Below, piece after piece: positions 9,237-17,559 of a stretch of DNA of 64,000 nucleotides (position 1 is the first letter of the stretch; the number at the start of each line of letters is the position of its first letter). The position numbers and the translations under genes are program-made. The stretch comes from Peribacillus glennii (GTDB lineage Bacteria > Bacillota > Bacilli > Bacillales > DSM-1321), in the NCBI RefSeq assembly GCF_003429105.1, contig NZ_QVTD01000010.1:124001-188000 (forward strand), written 5' to 3'. The notes beneath the pieces were generated by a model. It had not been told where the DNA came from, did not search any database, and was given only the letters and a program-made list of their open reading frames with translations.

Positions 9237-9668
9237 TCATTTAATCTTGCCATATTTCTTGGATATTTGATTCATGACTTCTGAAAAAATCAATCCCATA
9301 GCAATAGCTCCTGATAGCATTAATGCCTTTGCGGCCAGCTCGACGGCCATACTGTAATCATTGCTTACAAATCGTCTCATCGCGTCGTACGCCAATCCAC
9401 CAGGTACCAGTGGGATGATGCCTGATACGCTAAAAATGATAATCGGCGTTTTATACATTTTCGCAAACAATTGGCTGATTAAAGCCACCAGGAATGCGGC
9501 AGCAAGGGTGGCAATAATGCTGTCAACCGATTGCCAAACGAACCAACAATATAACAGCCAGCCGGCCATTCCAACAAATCCGCACTGAACTAAAGACTGT
9601 TTAGGAACATTAAAGAGAATTCCAAATGCTGCTGATGCAATAAAACTAGTAAAAAGCTGTGCGATCAT
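9237..9668 (-). CDS. Threonine/serine exporter, small subunit (ThrE C-terminal half, YjjB-like)
   Basis: 143 residues with four predicted membrane segments and the family motif SGIIPLVPGGLAYDAMRRFV. In actinobacterial ThrE this half is fused to the larger half; here it follows the YjjP-like gene in one operon. The pair is expected to export threonine and serine, or a related small metabolite, across the cytoplasmic membrane. Substrate not determinable. Confidence 0.85.
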   Translation of the reverse strand: MIAQLFTSFIASAAFGILFNVPKQSLVQCGFVGMAGWLLYCWFVWQSVDSIIATLAAAFLVALISQLFAKMYKTPIIIFSVSGIIPLVPGGLAYDAMRRFVSNDYSMAVELAAKALMLSGAIAMGLIFSEVMNQISKKYGKIK

Positions 9669-9687
9669 TTCCTACCTCGCTGTATGA

Positions 9688-10437
9688 TTAAAATGAAAAA
9701 ACCACGGCAATCCCCGTTCCAATGGCAAATGCTGTAAGGAATGCTTCCGCCCCTTTCGATATTCCCGAGACAAGATGTCCTGCTATTAAATCGCGCACTG
9801 CGTTCGTAATCAAAAGGCCAGGCACAAGCGGCATTACTGCCCCAATGATTATTTTATCTATTTCGTAGCCTATCCCGATGTTAACAAACAGCATAGCGGC
9901 CAAACCAATCAGCAAGGAAGAAAGAAACTCCGCAAAAAACTTTATTTCCAACAGCTGATGTAAATAAAGGAGACAAGAAAAACCCAGTCCACCCGCTACG
10001 CAAGCCGGAATAAAGTCGTGCCACTGCCCCTGGAACATAATCAAAAAACAGCCGCTGGAGATGAAGGCAGCAAAGATCTGCAGCCATATCGGGTAAGCGA
10101 CAGATTCTTTCTCTATCTTCCTTAATTCAAGAAGGGCATCCTTGACCGTTAAATCACCGCTGCTTATTTTCCGCGAAATGCTGTTTACTTCCGTTACTTT
10201 TTTCAAATCCGTCGATCGTTTAGATATCCGGTAAAGCTTACTCGGGTCATCCCCGTCAATGGAAAAAATAATCCCTGTCGGGGTAACGAAACTATGAGAG
10301 TTATGGATCCCAAAGGAAGAAGCAATACGGGACATCGTATCTTCAACCCGGTACGTTTCCGCGCCGCTTTCCATCATGATTTTACCCGCAAGCATACAAA
10401 CCTCTATCACATCATACGTTTTCGGTGCATTATCCAT
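9688..10437 (-). CDS. Threonine/serine exporter, large subunit (ThrE N-terminal half, YjjP-like)
   Basis: 249 residues. A soluble N-terminal part (LAGKIMMESGAETYRVEDTM, then FVTPTGIIFSIDG) is followed by about five membrane segments and the conserved GAVMPLVPGLLITNAVRDL. This is the DUF1212 (ThrE/YjjP) family. It lies 19 nt ahead of the small-subunit gene on the same strand, and the two products are expected to form one exporter. Confidence 0.88.
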   Translation of the reverse strand: MDNAPKTYDVIEVCMLAGKIMMESGAETYRVEDTMSRIASSFGIHNSHSFVTPTGIIFSIDGDDPSKLYRISKRSTDLKKVTEVNSISRKISSGDLTVKDALLELRKIEKESVAYPIWLQIFAAFISSGCFLIMFQGQWHDFIPACVAGGLGFSCLLYLHQLLEIKFFAEFLSSLLIGLAAMLFVNIGIGYEIDKIIIGAVMPLVPGLLITNAVRDLIAGHLVSGISKGAEAFLTAFAIGTGIAVVFSF

Positions 10438-10628
10438 CTACATCTCTCCATACACTCACATGTTCCCTATTAATAAAACAAATAGATCTGGTTTCTTTAA
10501 GATTAGAGTATTATGATTTCTCTTATGTGTCCACTGAAGTACAAAGTACATGTCAATCATGAAGTACAACGGAATTAACTAATTAAATGAAAACTAATTT
10601 GGGTTATTTTTACAAAAGGAAAACATTC

Positions 10629-10644
10629 TGTTCCACGTGAAACG
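10629..10644. other. parS: parS-like ParB (Spo0J) binding site
   Basis: TGTTCCACGTGAAACG matches the Bacillus parS sequence TGTTCCACGTGAAACA in 15 of 16 positions and is palindromic around CACGTG. It lies in the intergenic gap between rlmI and the exporter operon. ParB binds such sites, mostly in the origin-proximal part of the chromosome, to load condensin and drive segregation. Identity rests on the sequence match only. Confidence 0.75.
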
Positions 10645-10671
10645 ATACGTTTTTCACTTTTTGAAGGGGAG

Positions 10672-11871
10672 TTATCCCTTTAACTTCCTGATGAAGACTA
10701 CTTTTAAATAGTCTCCTTCTAGAAAATCCTTACTGGTCTTGAAGTCCATCGGAAGGGAAAATTCCTCTAAAATTTTGTATTTCTCACCGCTTTCTTTAAA
10801 CGCCGCCTCGATGAAACCTTTGAATTTTTTCATGTCAAAAGAACTGCTATTCGTGGAAGCTACTATGACGCCATTGTCTTCCGTGATAGCGATGCTGTCT
10901 ATCAATAAATTTTTATAATCCTTCGCCGCACTGAAAGTGAATTTCTTTGACTTCGCAAAACTAGGAGGGTCGAGTATCACCAGATCAAAGGTTAATTGCT
11001 TTTTCACTGCATATTTAAAGTACTTAAAGACATCCTCGACAATAATATCCTGAGCTTCGGGATTTAATCCATTAATACGGAATTGCTCCTCCGTTTTTGG
11101 GCGGCTGCGGTTGGCAAGATCCACACTTGTCGTTTTCTCGGCCCCCCCTAATGCGGCAAAAACTGAAAATGCCCCGGTGTAGGAGAACATATTTAACACT
11201 CTCTTTCCTTTCGCATACCGGTCCCGTATTGCCTTCCTGACCTCCCGCTGGTCAAGAAACACGCCGACCATTGCCCCTTCGTTCAAATACACAGCGAAAT
11301 TTACGCCATTCTCTTTCACAATAAGCGGAAAGGCCGGCTCTTGTCCCAACACAAAATCATCTTCCTCGATGTACTGTCCCTTCATATCAAAGCGTTTCTT
11401 TTGGTAAACGGCTTTTGCCTCTACAGTGTTTAGCAATGCAGCTATGATATAATTCTTCAATTCATATATACCCTTGCTATACCAGCTAATTACATAATAT
11501 CCGTCATAATAATCAATAATCAGGCCACCGATCCCGTCCCCTTCCCCATTAAAAAAACGGAAAGCAGTCGTATCCTGATCATGGAAAAAGTTCTGCCTGT
11601 AAGTATATGCGCTCTTCATTTTCCGATTAAAAAATTCCTGGTCGATTCGCTCGTTTTCTTTACGCGTCAACACCCAGCCGAAGCCTTTGTTTTGCCTTCC
11701 ATAATAGCCTTTGGCAATAAAACGGTTCTTCTCGTCTACAAGCTTGATGATGGAACCTTCCTCTGGGAGTTGATTTTCATTCAGTAAGATTTCCTTGCTG
11801 ATTAGTGGAAAACCCTTATTTATTTTCCCTGCATGTTTTTGTTTTATTTTTACATTTATTTCGTTATCCAT
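10672..11871 (-). CDS. rlmI: RlmI-type 23S rRNA (cytosine) methyltransferase
   Basis: 399 residues. Residues 1-85 form a PUA RNA-binding domain (ending IAKGYYGRQNKGFGWVLT). An EEHEE-like linker follows, then a class I methyltransferase: GVFLDQREVRKAI, motif I VLNMFSYTGAFSVFAALGGA, and motif IV DPPSFAKSK. This order is diagnostic of RlmI (YccW; B. subtilis YwbD), which makes m5C1962 of 23S rRNA. It is a single gene; the start is the ATG at 11871. Confidence 0.88.
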   Translation of the reverse strand: MDNEINVKIKQKHAGKINKGFPLISKEILLNENQLPEEGSIIKLVDEKNRFIAKGYYGRQNKGFGWVLTRKENERIDQEFFNRKMKSAYTYRQNFFHDQDTTAFRFFNGEGDGIGGLIIDYYDGYYVISWYSKGIYELKNYIIAALLNTVEAKAVYQKKRFDMKGQYIEEDDFVLGQEPAFPLIVKENGVNFAVYLNEGAMVGVFLDQREVRKAIRDRYAKGKRVLNMFSYTGAFSVFAALGGAEKTTSVDLANRSRPKTEEQFRINGLNPEAQDIIVEDVFKYFKYAVKKQLTFDLVILDPPSFAKSKKFTFSAAKDYKNLLIDSIAITEDNGVIVASTNSSSFDMKKFKGFIEAAFKESGEKYKILEEFSLPMDFKTSKDFLEGDYLKVVFIRKLKG

Positions 11872-11973
11872 GATTTACTTCCTATCCGCCAGATACTATC
11901 TGCCTCTTATTCGTTTACGTGTTGTTACCATTATAACCATGTTCAACAGCAACACAAAAGTTAACAGCCAAGG

Positions 11974-12010
11974 CAAAAAAAAGAAAGAGCACAACCGGTA
12001 AGATGTGCTC
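11974..12010 (-). terminator. Terminator of the PTS IIC gene
   Basis: Minus strand GAGCACA / TGTGCTC with a 10-nt loop, then TTTCTTTTTTTT, 13 nt after the stop at 12023. Confidence 0.88.
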
Positions 12011-12022
12011 TTTCGTCTCTAT

Positions 12023-13042
12023 CTATTGTACTTCCATGTGGAGGTCGCCTGTTTTAGCCCAGCCTACCATTTTAATAACCTGGTAAAGTCCCAGCGTGAT
12101 TGCAATCGGAAGGATAACTCCCACCGCAATATAAAGCAAGAATCCAGTTATGCCTTGTGTCCCCAAGATGCTAATAGGGGCAATGAAGGAATTCAAACCA
12201 AGCCCAGCCAGTTCATATGATACCTGGAAGTCAAACCCGACCGTCGCAATCGGGGCACAGATGATGGCCGCCACAAACGGAGGGATAACCAGTCGTGGAT
12301 TTTTTACCAGGTTCGGGAACTGAACCTTTGGTGTAATCGCAACCTGGGCCAGGAAACCTCCCAGATCATTCTGCCGAAGCGACATCGCTGTAAAACCCAC
12401 AAATTGGACGGTACATCCTATTAGCGCAGCCCCGCTTGAAACAGGGTCCATTTGTAAAGCAATGGCAAGTGCTGCAGATGATGCGGGACTCATCAAAAGG
12501 ATGCTCCAAACCAATGCGATAACCATGGAAGCAATTACAGGAGAACCTTGTACGGACGAAGTGATTTGTCCACTCAACCATTGAAGCAAAGGTGTCGTTA
12601 CAGCCGCTAAGCCAATTCCTGCAACTCCCCCTGCCAATATGGCACCGAAGGGAATCGCCATCATATCAAGAATTGTTTTTCCAGTGATCCGCTTTCCTAC
12701 ATATGTTGCAACAGCGGCAGCGAGCACCGCACTGATTGGCTGTCCAGGTACAATCGTAAACAATCCCTCGGCTGTCGGATGAATCGCTGCACCTCCAACT
12801 GCCGCGGAAGCCATTGCACTAAAGATGACCAAGGTATTTCCACCCAGCTGATAGGCAATACCTGCCCCAATTGCTGGAGCCAACAATACCTTTGCCGCTG
12901 ACCCAATTCCAATGAAAGCTTCCCATCCGATAAATTTTCCAATAGTCTCAAACAAAATCCCAAGTCCCAATGTAACCAAAACGGCATTTGCAATTCCTGT
13001 TGATGCTTTATGCATTCGATCGACAACATATTCTTTTTTCAT
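12023..13042 (-). CDS. Orphan PTS transporter subunit IIC-like membrane protein (PTS_EIIC_2 family)
   Basis: 339 residues with roughly nine hydrophobic segments and Gly/Ala-rich helices, e.g. LGLGILFETIGKFIGWEAF and IHPTAEGLFTIVPGQPISAV. The family is PTS_EIIC_2, a branch of PTS permeases whose members often occur without IIA and IIB partners; none are encoded nearby. The substrate is unknown, and transport without phosphorylation is possible. The gene lies behind a long leader with a short peptide frame, two hairpins and a T-tailed attenuator, with a cre-like site further upstream. Expression is therefore likely both metabolite-dependent and carbon-regulated (inference). Confidence 0.8.
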   Translation of the reverse strand: MKKEYVVDRMHKASTGIANAVLVTLGLGILFETIGKFIGWEAFIGIGSAAKVLLAPAIGAGIAYQLGGNTLVIFSAMASAAVGGAAIHPTAEGLFTIVPGQPISAVLAAAVATYVGKRITGKTILDMMAIPFGAILAGGVAGIGLAAVTTPLLQWLSGQITSSVQGSPVIASMVIALVWSILLMSPASSAALAIALQMDPVSSGAALIGCTVQFVGFTAMSLRQNDLGGFLAQVAITPKVQFPNLVKNPRLVIPPFVAAIICAPIATVGFDFQVSYELAGLGLNSFIAPISILGTQGITGFLLYIAVGVILPIAITLGLYQVIKMVGWAKTGDLHMEVQ

Positions 13043-13091
13043 GTTCGTTTACACCTCTCTGTAAGTCACAGTTGTTTTTTTTACTGCAAAT

Positions 13092-13116
13092 AAAAAACCC
13101 TTCCTTAACGGATGGG
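13092..13116 (-). terminator. Attenuator in the 5' leader of the PTS IIC gene
   Basis: Minus strand CCCATCC / GGAAGGG with one A-A mismatch and a GTTAA loop, followed by TTTTTT. It lies about 50 nt before the start codon and downstream of the promoter candidate, so it can abort transcription before the gene. Confidence 0.7.
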
Positions 13117-13199
13117 CGCTGCATTTGTTTGAGCGCCGTTTTTATAAAAAACGAATTGGACTCAAACATTACCTCTCAATGGATGGTATGTTCCAGTCC
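13115..13199 (-). ncRNA. Structured leader RNA upstream of the PTS IIC attenuator
   Basis: Two hairpins precede the attenuator. The first, at 13158-13199, is a long stem with outer pairing GGACT/AGTCC and inner pairing AACATACC/GGTAATGTT. The second, at 13115-13137, pairs GGCGCT with AGCGCC and is flanked by AACG/CGTT that could compete with the terminator stem. The layout is that of a riboswitch or attenuator. It fits no class I can name from sequence. Confidence 0.5.
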
Positions 13200-13200
13200 T

Positions 13201-13254
13201 TTACGTGTTAATAATAGTAATAATGCCTGCTTGTACACCCGCTGTTTTTACCAT
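13201..13254 (-). CDS. Candidate leader peptide of the PTS IIC leader
   Basis: A 17-codon frame MVKTAGVQAGIITIINT starts at an ATG behind a GGGGC-like site, downstream of the promoter candidate and upstream of the hairpins. The Ile/Thr-rich tail could couple translation to attenuation. There is no proof of translation. Confidence 0.3.
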   Translation of the reverse strand: MVKTAGVQAGIITIINT

Positions 13255-13284
13255 TTTCAGTGCCCCATTCTTTCTTTTTTTGTT

Positions 13285-13314
13285 ATCCTATCACAAATTT
13301 TCTGAATATGTAAA
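13285..13314 (-). promoter_or_regulatory. Candidate promoter for the PTS IIC leader
   Basis: Minus strand TTTACA (13309-13314), 18-nt spacer, TAGGAT (13285-13290), about 240 nt upstream of the start codon. Confidence 0.45.
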
Positions 13315-13337
13315 TAACTTTTTCTATTCTGAAAAAA

Positions 13338-13351
13338 TAAAAACGCTTACA
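13338..13351 (-). promoter_or_regulatory. cre-like (CcpA) site upstream of the PTS IIC promoter
   Basis: Minus strand TGTAAGCGTTTTTA fits the cre consensus except for the C at position 13. It lies just upstream of the candidate -35 box. A perfect 15-nt palindrome, ATAGCTTAAAGCTAT, follows at 13358-13372. Confidence 0.5.
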
Positions 13352-13414
13352 TAACGAATAGCTTTAAGCTATGTTGCTATATTTAGCGTCTTAACAAAAT
13401 TATTCTAAAATTAA

Positions 13415-13975
13415 TCAAACCATGCTTTTTTCAAAAGCTGTATCCCTTCATCGATTTCTTTTTCCTTCCAACCCCCAAACCCCTGCTTGATAGACAGAAG
13501 AAGAACGGCCGTCTTTATTCAGCCAGTACTTTGATGTTTGGTACACCTTTACTCCGAATCTATATGCCCTTTCTGCTAAATCTGTATTTCCTGACTTTAA
13601 GCGAAGTAACAGATGGCTTGCTGGGTTCCGCCACATATCTCAATCTGGCCGGGAGAGCACGAAACCCCTCTTGCCTGAAATAAGTAAAGAGCTAATTCAG
13701 TACGCAGGTCGATATCTTCCTGTGAATCCCCATACATTAACAGTCTTGGATAGGGCCCCTCCAGCGAATCCAACAGGCACCTTTTCCGGCTCTTCATCGG
13801 GAAATGATGATAATCGCTATCCCCGTATCTGAAATCACAGGGGTGACTGGTTTTCTGAACAGGTGAATGGGCTCCACTTCAGCAGCTGTACTTTTATGCA
13901 GCAAAGACTCCAGCGGCTGTTCCATAAGCAGCACCTTAAAGCGGCTCCTCGGCTAGCTTTGGGCATACCCTTCCG
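13415..13975 (-). pseudogene. Remnant of a MocR/GabR-type PLP-dependent regulator
   Basis: On the minus strand, pieces of a fused GntR-aminotransferase regulator can be followed through several frames. A linker piece (RFKVLLMEQPLESLLHKS, then CDFRYGDSDYHHFPM) leads into YGDSQEDIDLRTELALYLFQ and GVSCSPGQIEICGGTQQAI. After a large internal deletion comes a C-terminal piece (HLLLRLKSGNTDLAERAY, GVKVYQTSKYWLNK), and after a frame change GWKEKEIDEGIQLLKKAW. The DNA-binding domain and most of the PLP core, including the lysine, are missing. It cannot be functional. Confidence 0.85.
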
Positions 13976-14099
13976 CCACTAAGTGCTAAGTGCATGGGAA
14001 AGAGGTTTGACACTACTTGCAGCCTTTCATATAGTTAAAACAAACAGAAAGCGCTTTTCTATTAAATCGGAAAAATTGACAAAGAGGGGACCCTTTTAA

Positions 14100-14561
14100 A
14101 TGTCTGAAATCTTACCTGTTATCAGAAAGCTCCAAATCAAAGACCAAGGCCAGCCCGTTCTAATCCTGAATGCCCCAAAAGCCTATGAGGAAGTAATCGC
14201 TTGCTTCACCGGAGAAGTACATAAAGAGAAAAAAAATGAAGCATACGATTTTGTACAGGTTTTTGGAACATCAAATGAAAAGCTGCAAGCTTTCGCGCGT
14301 GAAGGCGCAAAAGCGCTAGTGGATGATGGTTTGTTGTGGCTCTGCTACCCAAAGAAATCTTCAAAGGCCTATAAAGGTTCTGACTGCAGCCGGGAAACTG
14401 TTGCCCGCTTACTCGCGGAGGAAGGCTACGAGCCGGTCAGGCAGGTTGCCATCGATGAAGATTGGTCGGCTTTACGCTTTCGTAAGCCGGAAAAAATCAA
14501 AAAAATGGTGCGGGATTTTTCTGTAACGGAAGCCGGTAAAGAACGGACCCAGCAAAAATAG
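14100..14561 (+). CDS. DUF3052 family protein
   Basis: 153 residues with the conserved features of DUF3052: VLILNAPKAYEEVI near residue 20, then ALVDDGLLWLCYPKKSSK in the middle, and VAIDEDWSALRFRKPE at the end. The fold looks like a degenerate methyltransferase-type Rossmann domain without an obvious SAM motif. Function is not known. A near-palindromic AGAAAGCGCTTTTCT (14046-14060), partly cre-like, lies upstream. The SDR gene follows on the same strand after 62 nt. Confidence 0.8.
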   Translation: MSEILPVIRKLQIKDQGQPVLILNAPKAYEEVIACFTGEVHKEKKNEAYDFVQVFGTSNEKLQAFAREGAKALVDDGLLWLCYPKKSSKAYKGSDCSRETVARLLAEEGYEPVRQVAIDEDWSALRFRKPEKIKKMVRDFSVTEAGKERTQQK

Positions 14562-14623
14562 AGCCCTATGTGCCAGTGTGGCCAAGATCCCTATTATCCG
14601 GCTAAAAGAAGGGGAGTCATGAA

Positions 14624-15286
14624 TTGAAAGAAAAATCAGCCTTAATCGTCGGAGCCAGCGGCCTTGTTGGTTCAGAGCTGCTTCAAATTCTCCTGAATGA
14701 AGGGGCTTATCGGAAAATAACTGCCATTGTGCGCAAGCCACTGGGCATCCAGCATCCAAAATTGGAGGAAAAGACCGTCGATTTTAATCACCTTGATCAT
14801 TACAGCGAGTATTTTATCGCTGATGATGTATTCTGTTGTTTAGGCACTACCATTAAAAAAGCCGGGACAAAAGAAGAAATGACAAAGGTTGATGTAGGTT
14901 ATCCCTTGGCGGCCGCTAAACTGTCCTTTGAAAACGGGGCCAGCAAATTCCTGGTCATTAGTTCAATGGGTGCTGATCCAGACGCTTTGGTTGCTTATTC
15001 AAGAATGAAAGGTATGCTGGAGCAAGAATTAAGTAAAGTTGGTTTCCAATCCCTGCATATTTTCAGGCCATCCCTTCTGTTAGGAAACAGAAAGGAATTC
15101 CGTGCGGGAGAATCGGCAGCAGGATTCCTTTTTCCCCTTCTGTCCTTTTTGTTGGTAGGCCCCTTGAAAAAGTACAAAGCGATTCAGGCCGCGACTGTTG
15201 CTTTGGCCATGTATCGGGCGGCACAGAGCGGCAAAAAAGGGAAAACAATTTATTTATCAGATGAGATTCAGGATATCGCACAATGA
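14624..15286 (+). CDS. Atypical short-chain dehydrogenase, NAD(P)H-binding (HTATIP2-like)
   Basis: 220 residues. The N-terminal dinucleotide motif ALIVGASGLVGSELL is followed by DDVFCCLGTTIKKAGTKEEM and FLVISSMGADPDALVAYSRM, the pattern of atypical SDR proteins related to TIP30/HTATIP2. The start is a TTG about 9 nt behind GGGGAG; the nearby ATG is out of frame. Substrate unknown. It probably shares a transcript with the DUF3052 gene and ends at a strong terminator. Confidence 0.82.
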   Translation: MKEKSALIVGASGLVGSELLQILLNEGAYRKITAIVRKPLGIQHPKLEEKTVDFNHLDHYSEYFIADDVFCCLGTTIKKAGTKEEMTKVDVGYPLAAAKLSFENGASKFLVISSMGADPDALVAYSRMKGMLEQELSKVGFQSLHIFRPSLLLGNRKEFRAGESAAGFLFPLLSFLLVGPLKKYKAIQAATVALAMYRAAQSGKKGKTIYLSDEIQDIAQ

Positions 15287-15304
15287 TGCCGTATACAGTG
15301 ATAA

Positions 15305-15338
15305 GATGGCCCATATTTTTAGCGGGGCCATCTTTTTT
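15305..15338 (+). terminator. Terminator between the SDR and histidine kinase genes
   Basis: Stem GATGGCCC / GGGCCATC followed by TTTTTT, positioned where the two genes converge. Confidence 0.85.
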
Positions 15339-15342
15339 ACGG

Positions 15343-17559
15343 TTACATTGATTCCAATTCAACGGTCACTTTAAACAGATCCCCATCCACTTCCACATCC
15401 ATGTTTCCTTCATGAAGGTCTACAATCGATTTGGCAATTGCAAGCCCGAGCCCTGAACCATCCGTATGCCGGGATGTGTCCCCCCGTTTAAAGCGTTCCA
15501 TCAGCTCGTCAATATTTCCGCCGAGCTCATACTTGGTCACATTTTTAAACGTGATTTTCACATAGCGGTTTTCATGCTCCAGATTAATATAAACCCTTGT
15601 ATATTCCATCGAATATTTAAGTATGTTGCCGATGAGGTTGTCAAAAACCCTCCATACCTTTTGCCCGTCCACGAATGAGTACACAGGCTTATCGGGAGTG
15701 GAAACCCTGAATTGAAGCGTGGATTCTTTGATTGTTTCGTCGTATTCAGCCAAAGCTTGCTGCAGAAGCTGGACGATATCCGATTTTGTTTTCGAAAGCT
15801 CAACATTGCCGCTCGCCATTTTGGAAGCTTCAAATAAATCCTCAATTAATATCTTCAACCGCTTTGATTTTCGATCAATGATCTGGACATAGGCATCCCG
15901 GTCTTCCTCTGTTAAATCAGGCGTTTTTAACAGTTCTGTGTATGAGATGATTGATGTTAATGGTGTTCTAAGGTCATGGCTGACATTGGTGATCAGCTCC
16001 GTTTTCAAGCGCTCGCTTTTAGCCTGGGCTTTTTGGGAGGATTTTACCCCGTGCTTGATCTTGTTGATGTTGCCCGCAAGCCTGGCAAACACAGAACTCC
16101 CTTTCACAGGAAGGTCAGGCTCGAAATTCCCCTGAGCCAGTTCGCTGGAATTATGGATGATCGTATTAAAATACGCCAGGCGGTTAATCAGGAAAAAAAG
16201 ACAAGGAACGGTGACGACCACAAACAGAATCATATAGACAACGATTAAATGCTCATTATAAACGAGAAACCCGACACCAAATCCAGAAGCAAAAATGACA
16301 ATCAATAGAATGCACATTTGCACGGCAACACTTTTATTTAAAAAGGATTGGGCAAAGACACGGTAGGTTTTATAAACGAGGCTGCCCCGCAGCTCTTCTT
16401 TCGACAGCCCGCCGGTTTTAAATACTGGAAACAGCAAGGTTCCCTGTATAATAGTCGCGGTCAATAGGACGCTTGCCAATAATAATGCGAAAAATATATC
16501 GATAAATGAATTCGTGGATTCATAATAGGAAACATTGGATATAAAACCCAATGATAGTGATGTGAATATCAAGCCTAGTATAAAGGCAACGATTCTCACG
16601 TCTAAGGGAATCCGCCCGTAATGCCCTCCCCAATTTAAGGATGAGACCAAACGGAATGGCTGTGTTTTTCTATACATCAATAAACTTGCCAATAAAGCAA
16701 GGACGCCAACACATGAGAATACATAGGAAAATTTTTTTCTCTTTTCATAGTCCTGGAATCGGAACATAATCTGTTTTTCATTGGACAATGATTTTGGCAC
16801 AGCGATGGTCCCTTCAAATGTCTGTCCACCGCTAAAGTTTAATTGTTGGACAACATCATCAGGTAGCCTCATATACGGGTAACGCCCTTGAGTTGAAAGA
16901 TAACCTTGAGATTGGGAGTATTTTTTAATGAATAGCATTTCTTTATTATTCATTACCTTGTTTGCTGACTCTGCATCCACACCATTCAGATTAGTAAATT
17001 CTTCCCCTGTTTTCGTATTTTGCAGATAATATTTGAATGACGCCTTATATCCCTCAAACTCGGCATTGTATTTATCCCTTTCCCGGAAAAATTCATCAAT
17101 ATTCTTTTTCTTCTCTTCAATCACTTTTTTGCGTACATGCTCATCATTTTTAAAGTTATTCGTGATATCTTCAATTTTTTTATCTCTTTCTTCTTTATAT
17201 AGATTAGCCACTTCTTTATTTCCTGCCGTGAGCGCATCCTGGATCATCGATTCATATTGTCCATCAATGTTCGCAACTTGCTCAGCCAGGCTTCCATAAC
17301 GGTTGCGGTGCTCCTCAATTTCTTCCTGTGATACTGTAATGCCTTCCCTGAGCTCTTGCTTTGTCAGATCATGCAGTTCATAAAGGCTTAGAAGGTCAAT
17401 GAACTGGTTCATTTCTACATCAAACTCATCCGACTGAAAAAAATCCTTGCCTATAAATTGGCTGCCCTGCGAGAGAAGGGTCAGCAAACCGCAAATTCCT
17501 GCCGTAAATAAAACAACCCAAACAGCCCCTATGATTCTACTTTTCCATTTTGTATCCAA
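15343..17559 (-). CDS. Multi-pass sensor histidine kinase with a large coiled-coil sensor domain
   Basis: 738 residues. One membrane segment (9-29) is followed by an extracytoplasmic region of about 245 residues rich in Glu/Lys coiled coil (65-165). Five more membrane segments come at 277-460. The kinase core has H528 in the H-box (TNVSHDLRTPLTSI), an N/G1-box region (VFDNLIGNILKYS) and the G2-type box GSGLGLAIAKSIV. The start overlaps the response regulator gene by 23 nt, so the two form one operon. The signal is unknown; the extended extracellular coil suggests an envelope or peptide stimulus. Confidence 0.9.
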   Translation of the reverse strand: MDTKWKSRIIGAVWVVLFTAGICGLLTLLSQGSQFIGKDFFQSDEFDVEMNQFIDLLSLYELHDLTKQELREGITVSQEEIEEHRNRYGSLAEQVANIDGQYESMIQDALTAGNKEVANLYKEERDKKIEDITNNFKNDEHVRKKVIEEKKKNIDEFFRERDKYNAEFEGYKASFKYYLQNTKTGEEFTNLNGVDAESANKVMNNKEMLFIKKYSQSQGYLSTQGRYPYMRLPDDVVQQLNFSGGQTFEGTIAVPKSLSNEKQIMFRFQDYEKRKKFSYVFSCVGVLALLASLLMYRKTQPFRLVSSLNWGGHYGRIPLDVRIVAFILGLIFTSLSLGFISNVSYYESTNSFIDIFFALLLASVLLTATIIQGTLLFPVFKTGGLSKEELRGSLVYKTYRVFAQSFLNKSVAVQMCILLIVIFASGFGVGFLVYNEHLIVVYMILFVVVTVPCLFFLINRLAYFNTIIHNSSELAQGNFEPDLPVKGSSVFARLAGNINKIKHGVKSSQKAQAKSERLKTELITNVSHDLRTPLTSIISYTELLKTPDLTEEDRDAYVQIIDRKSKRLKILIEDLFEASKMASGNVELSKTKSDIVQLLQQALAEYDETIKESTLQFRVSTPDKPVYSFVDGQKVWRVFDNLIGNILKYSMEYTRVYINLEHENRYVKITFKNVTKYELGGNIDELMERFKRGDTSRHTDGSGLGLAIAKSIVDLHEGNMDVEVDGDLFKVTVELESM

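Noticed and set aside
13158..13199. T-box leader for the PTS IIC gene
   Set aside because: The GGACTGGAAC stretch superficially resembles a T-box antiterminator, but the invariant TGGNACCGCG and specifier loop are absent.
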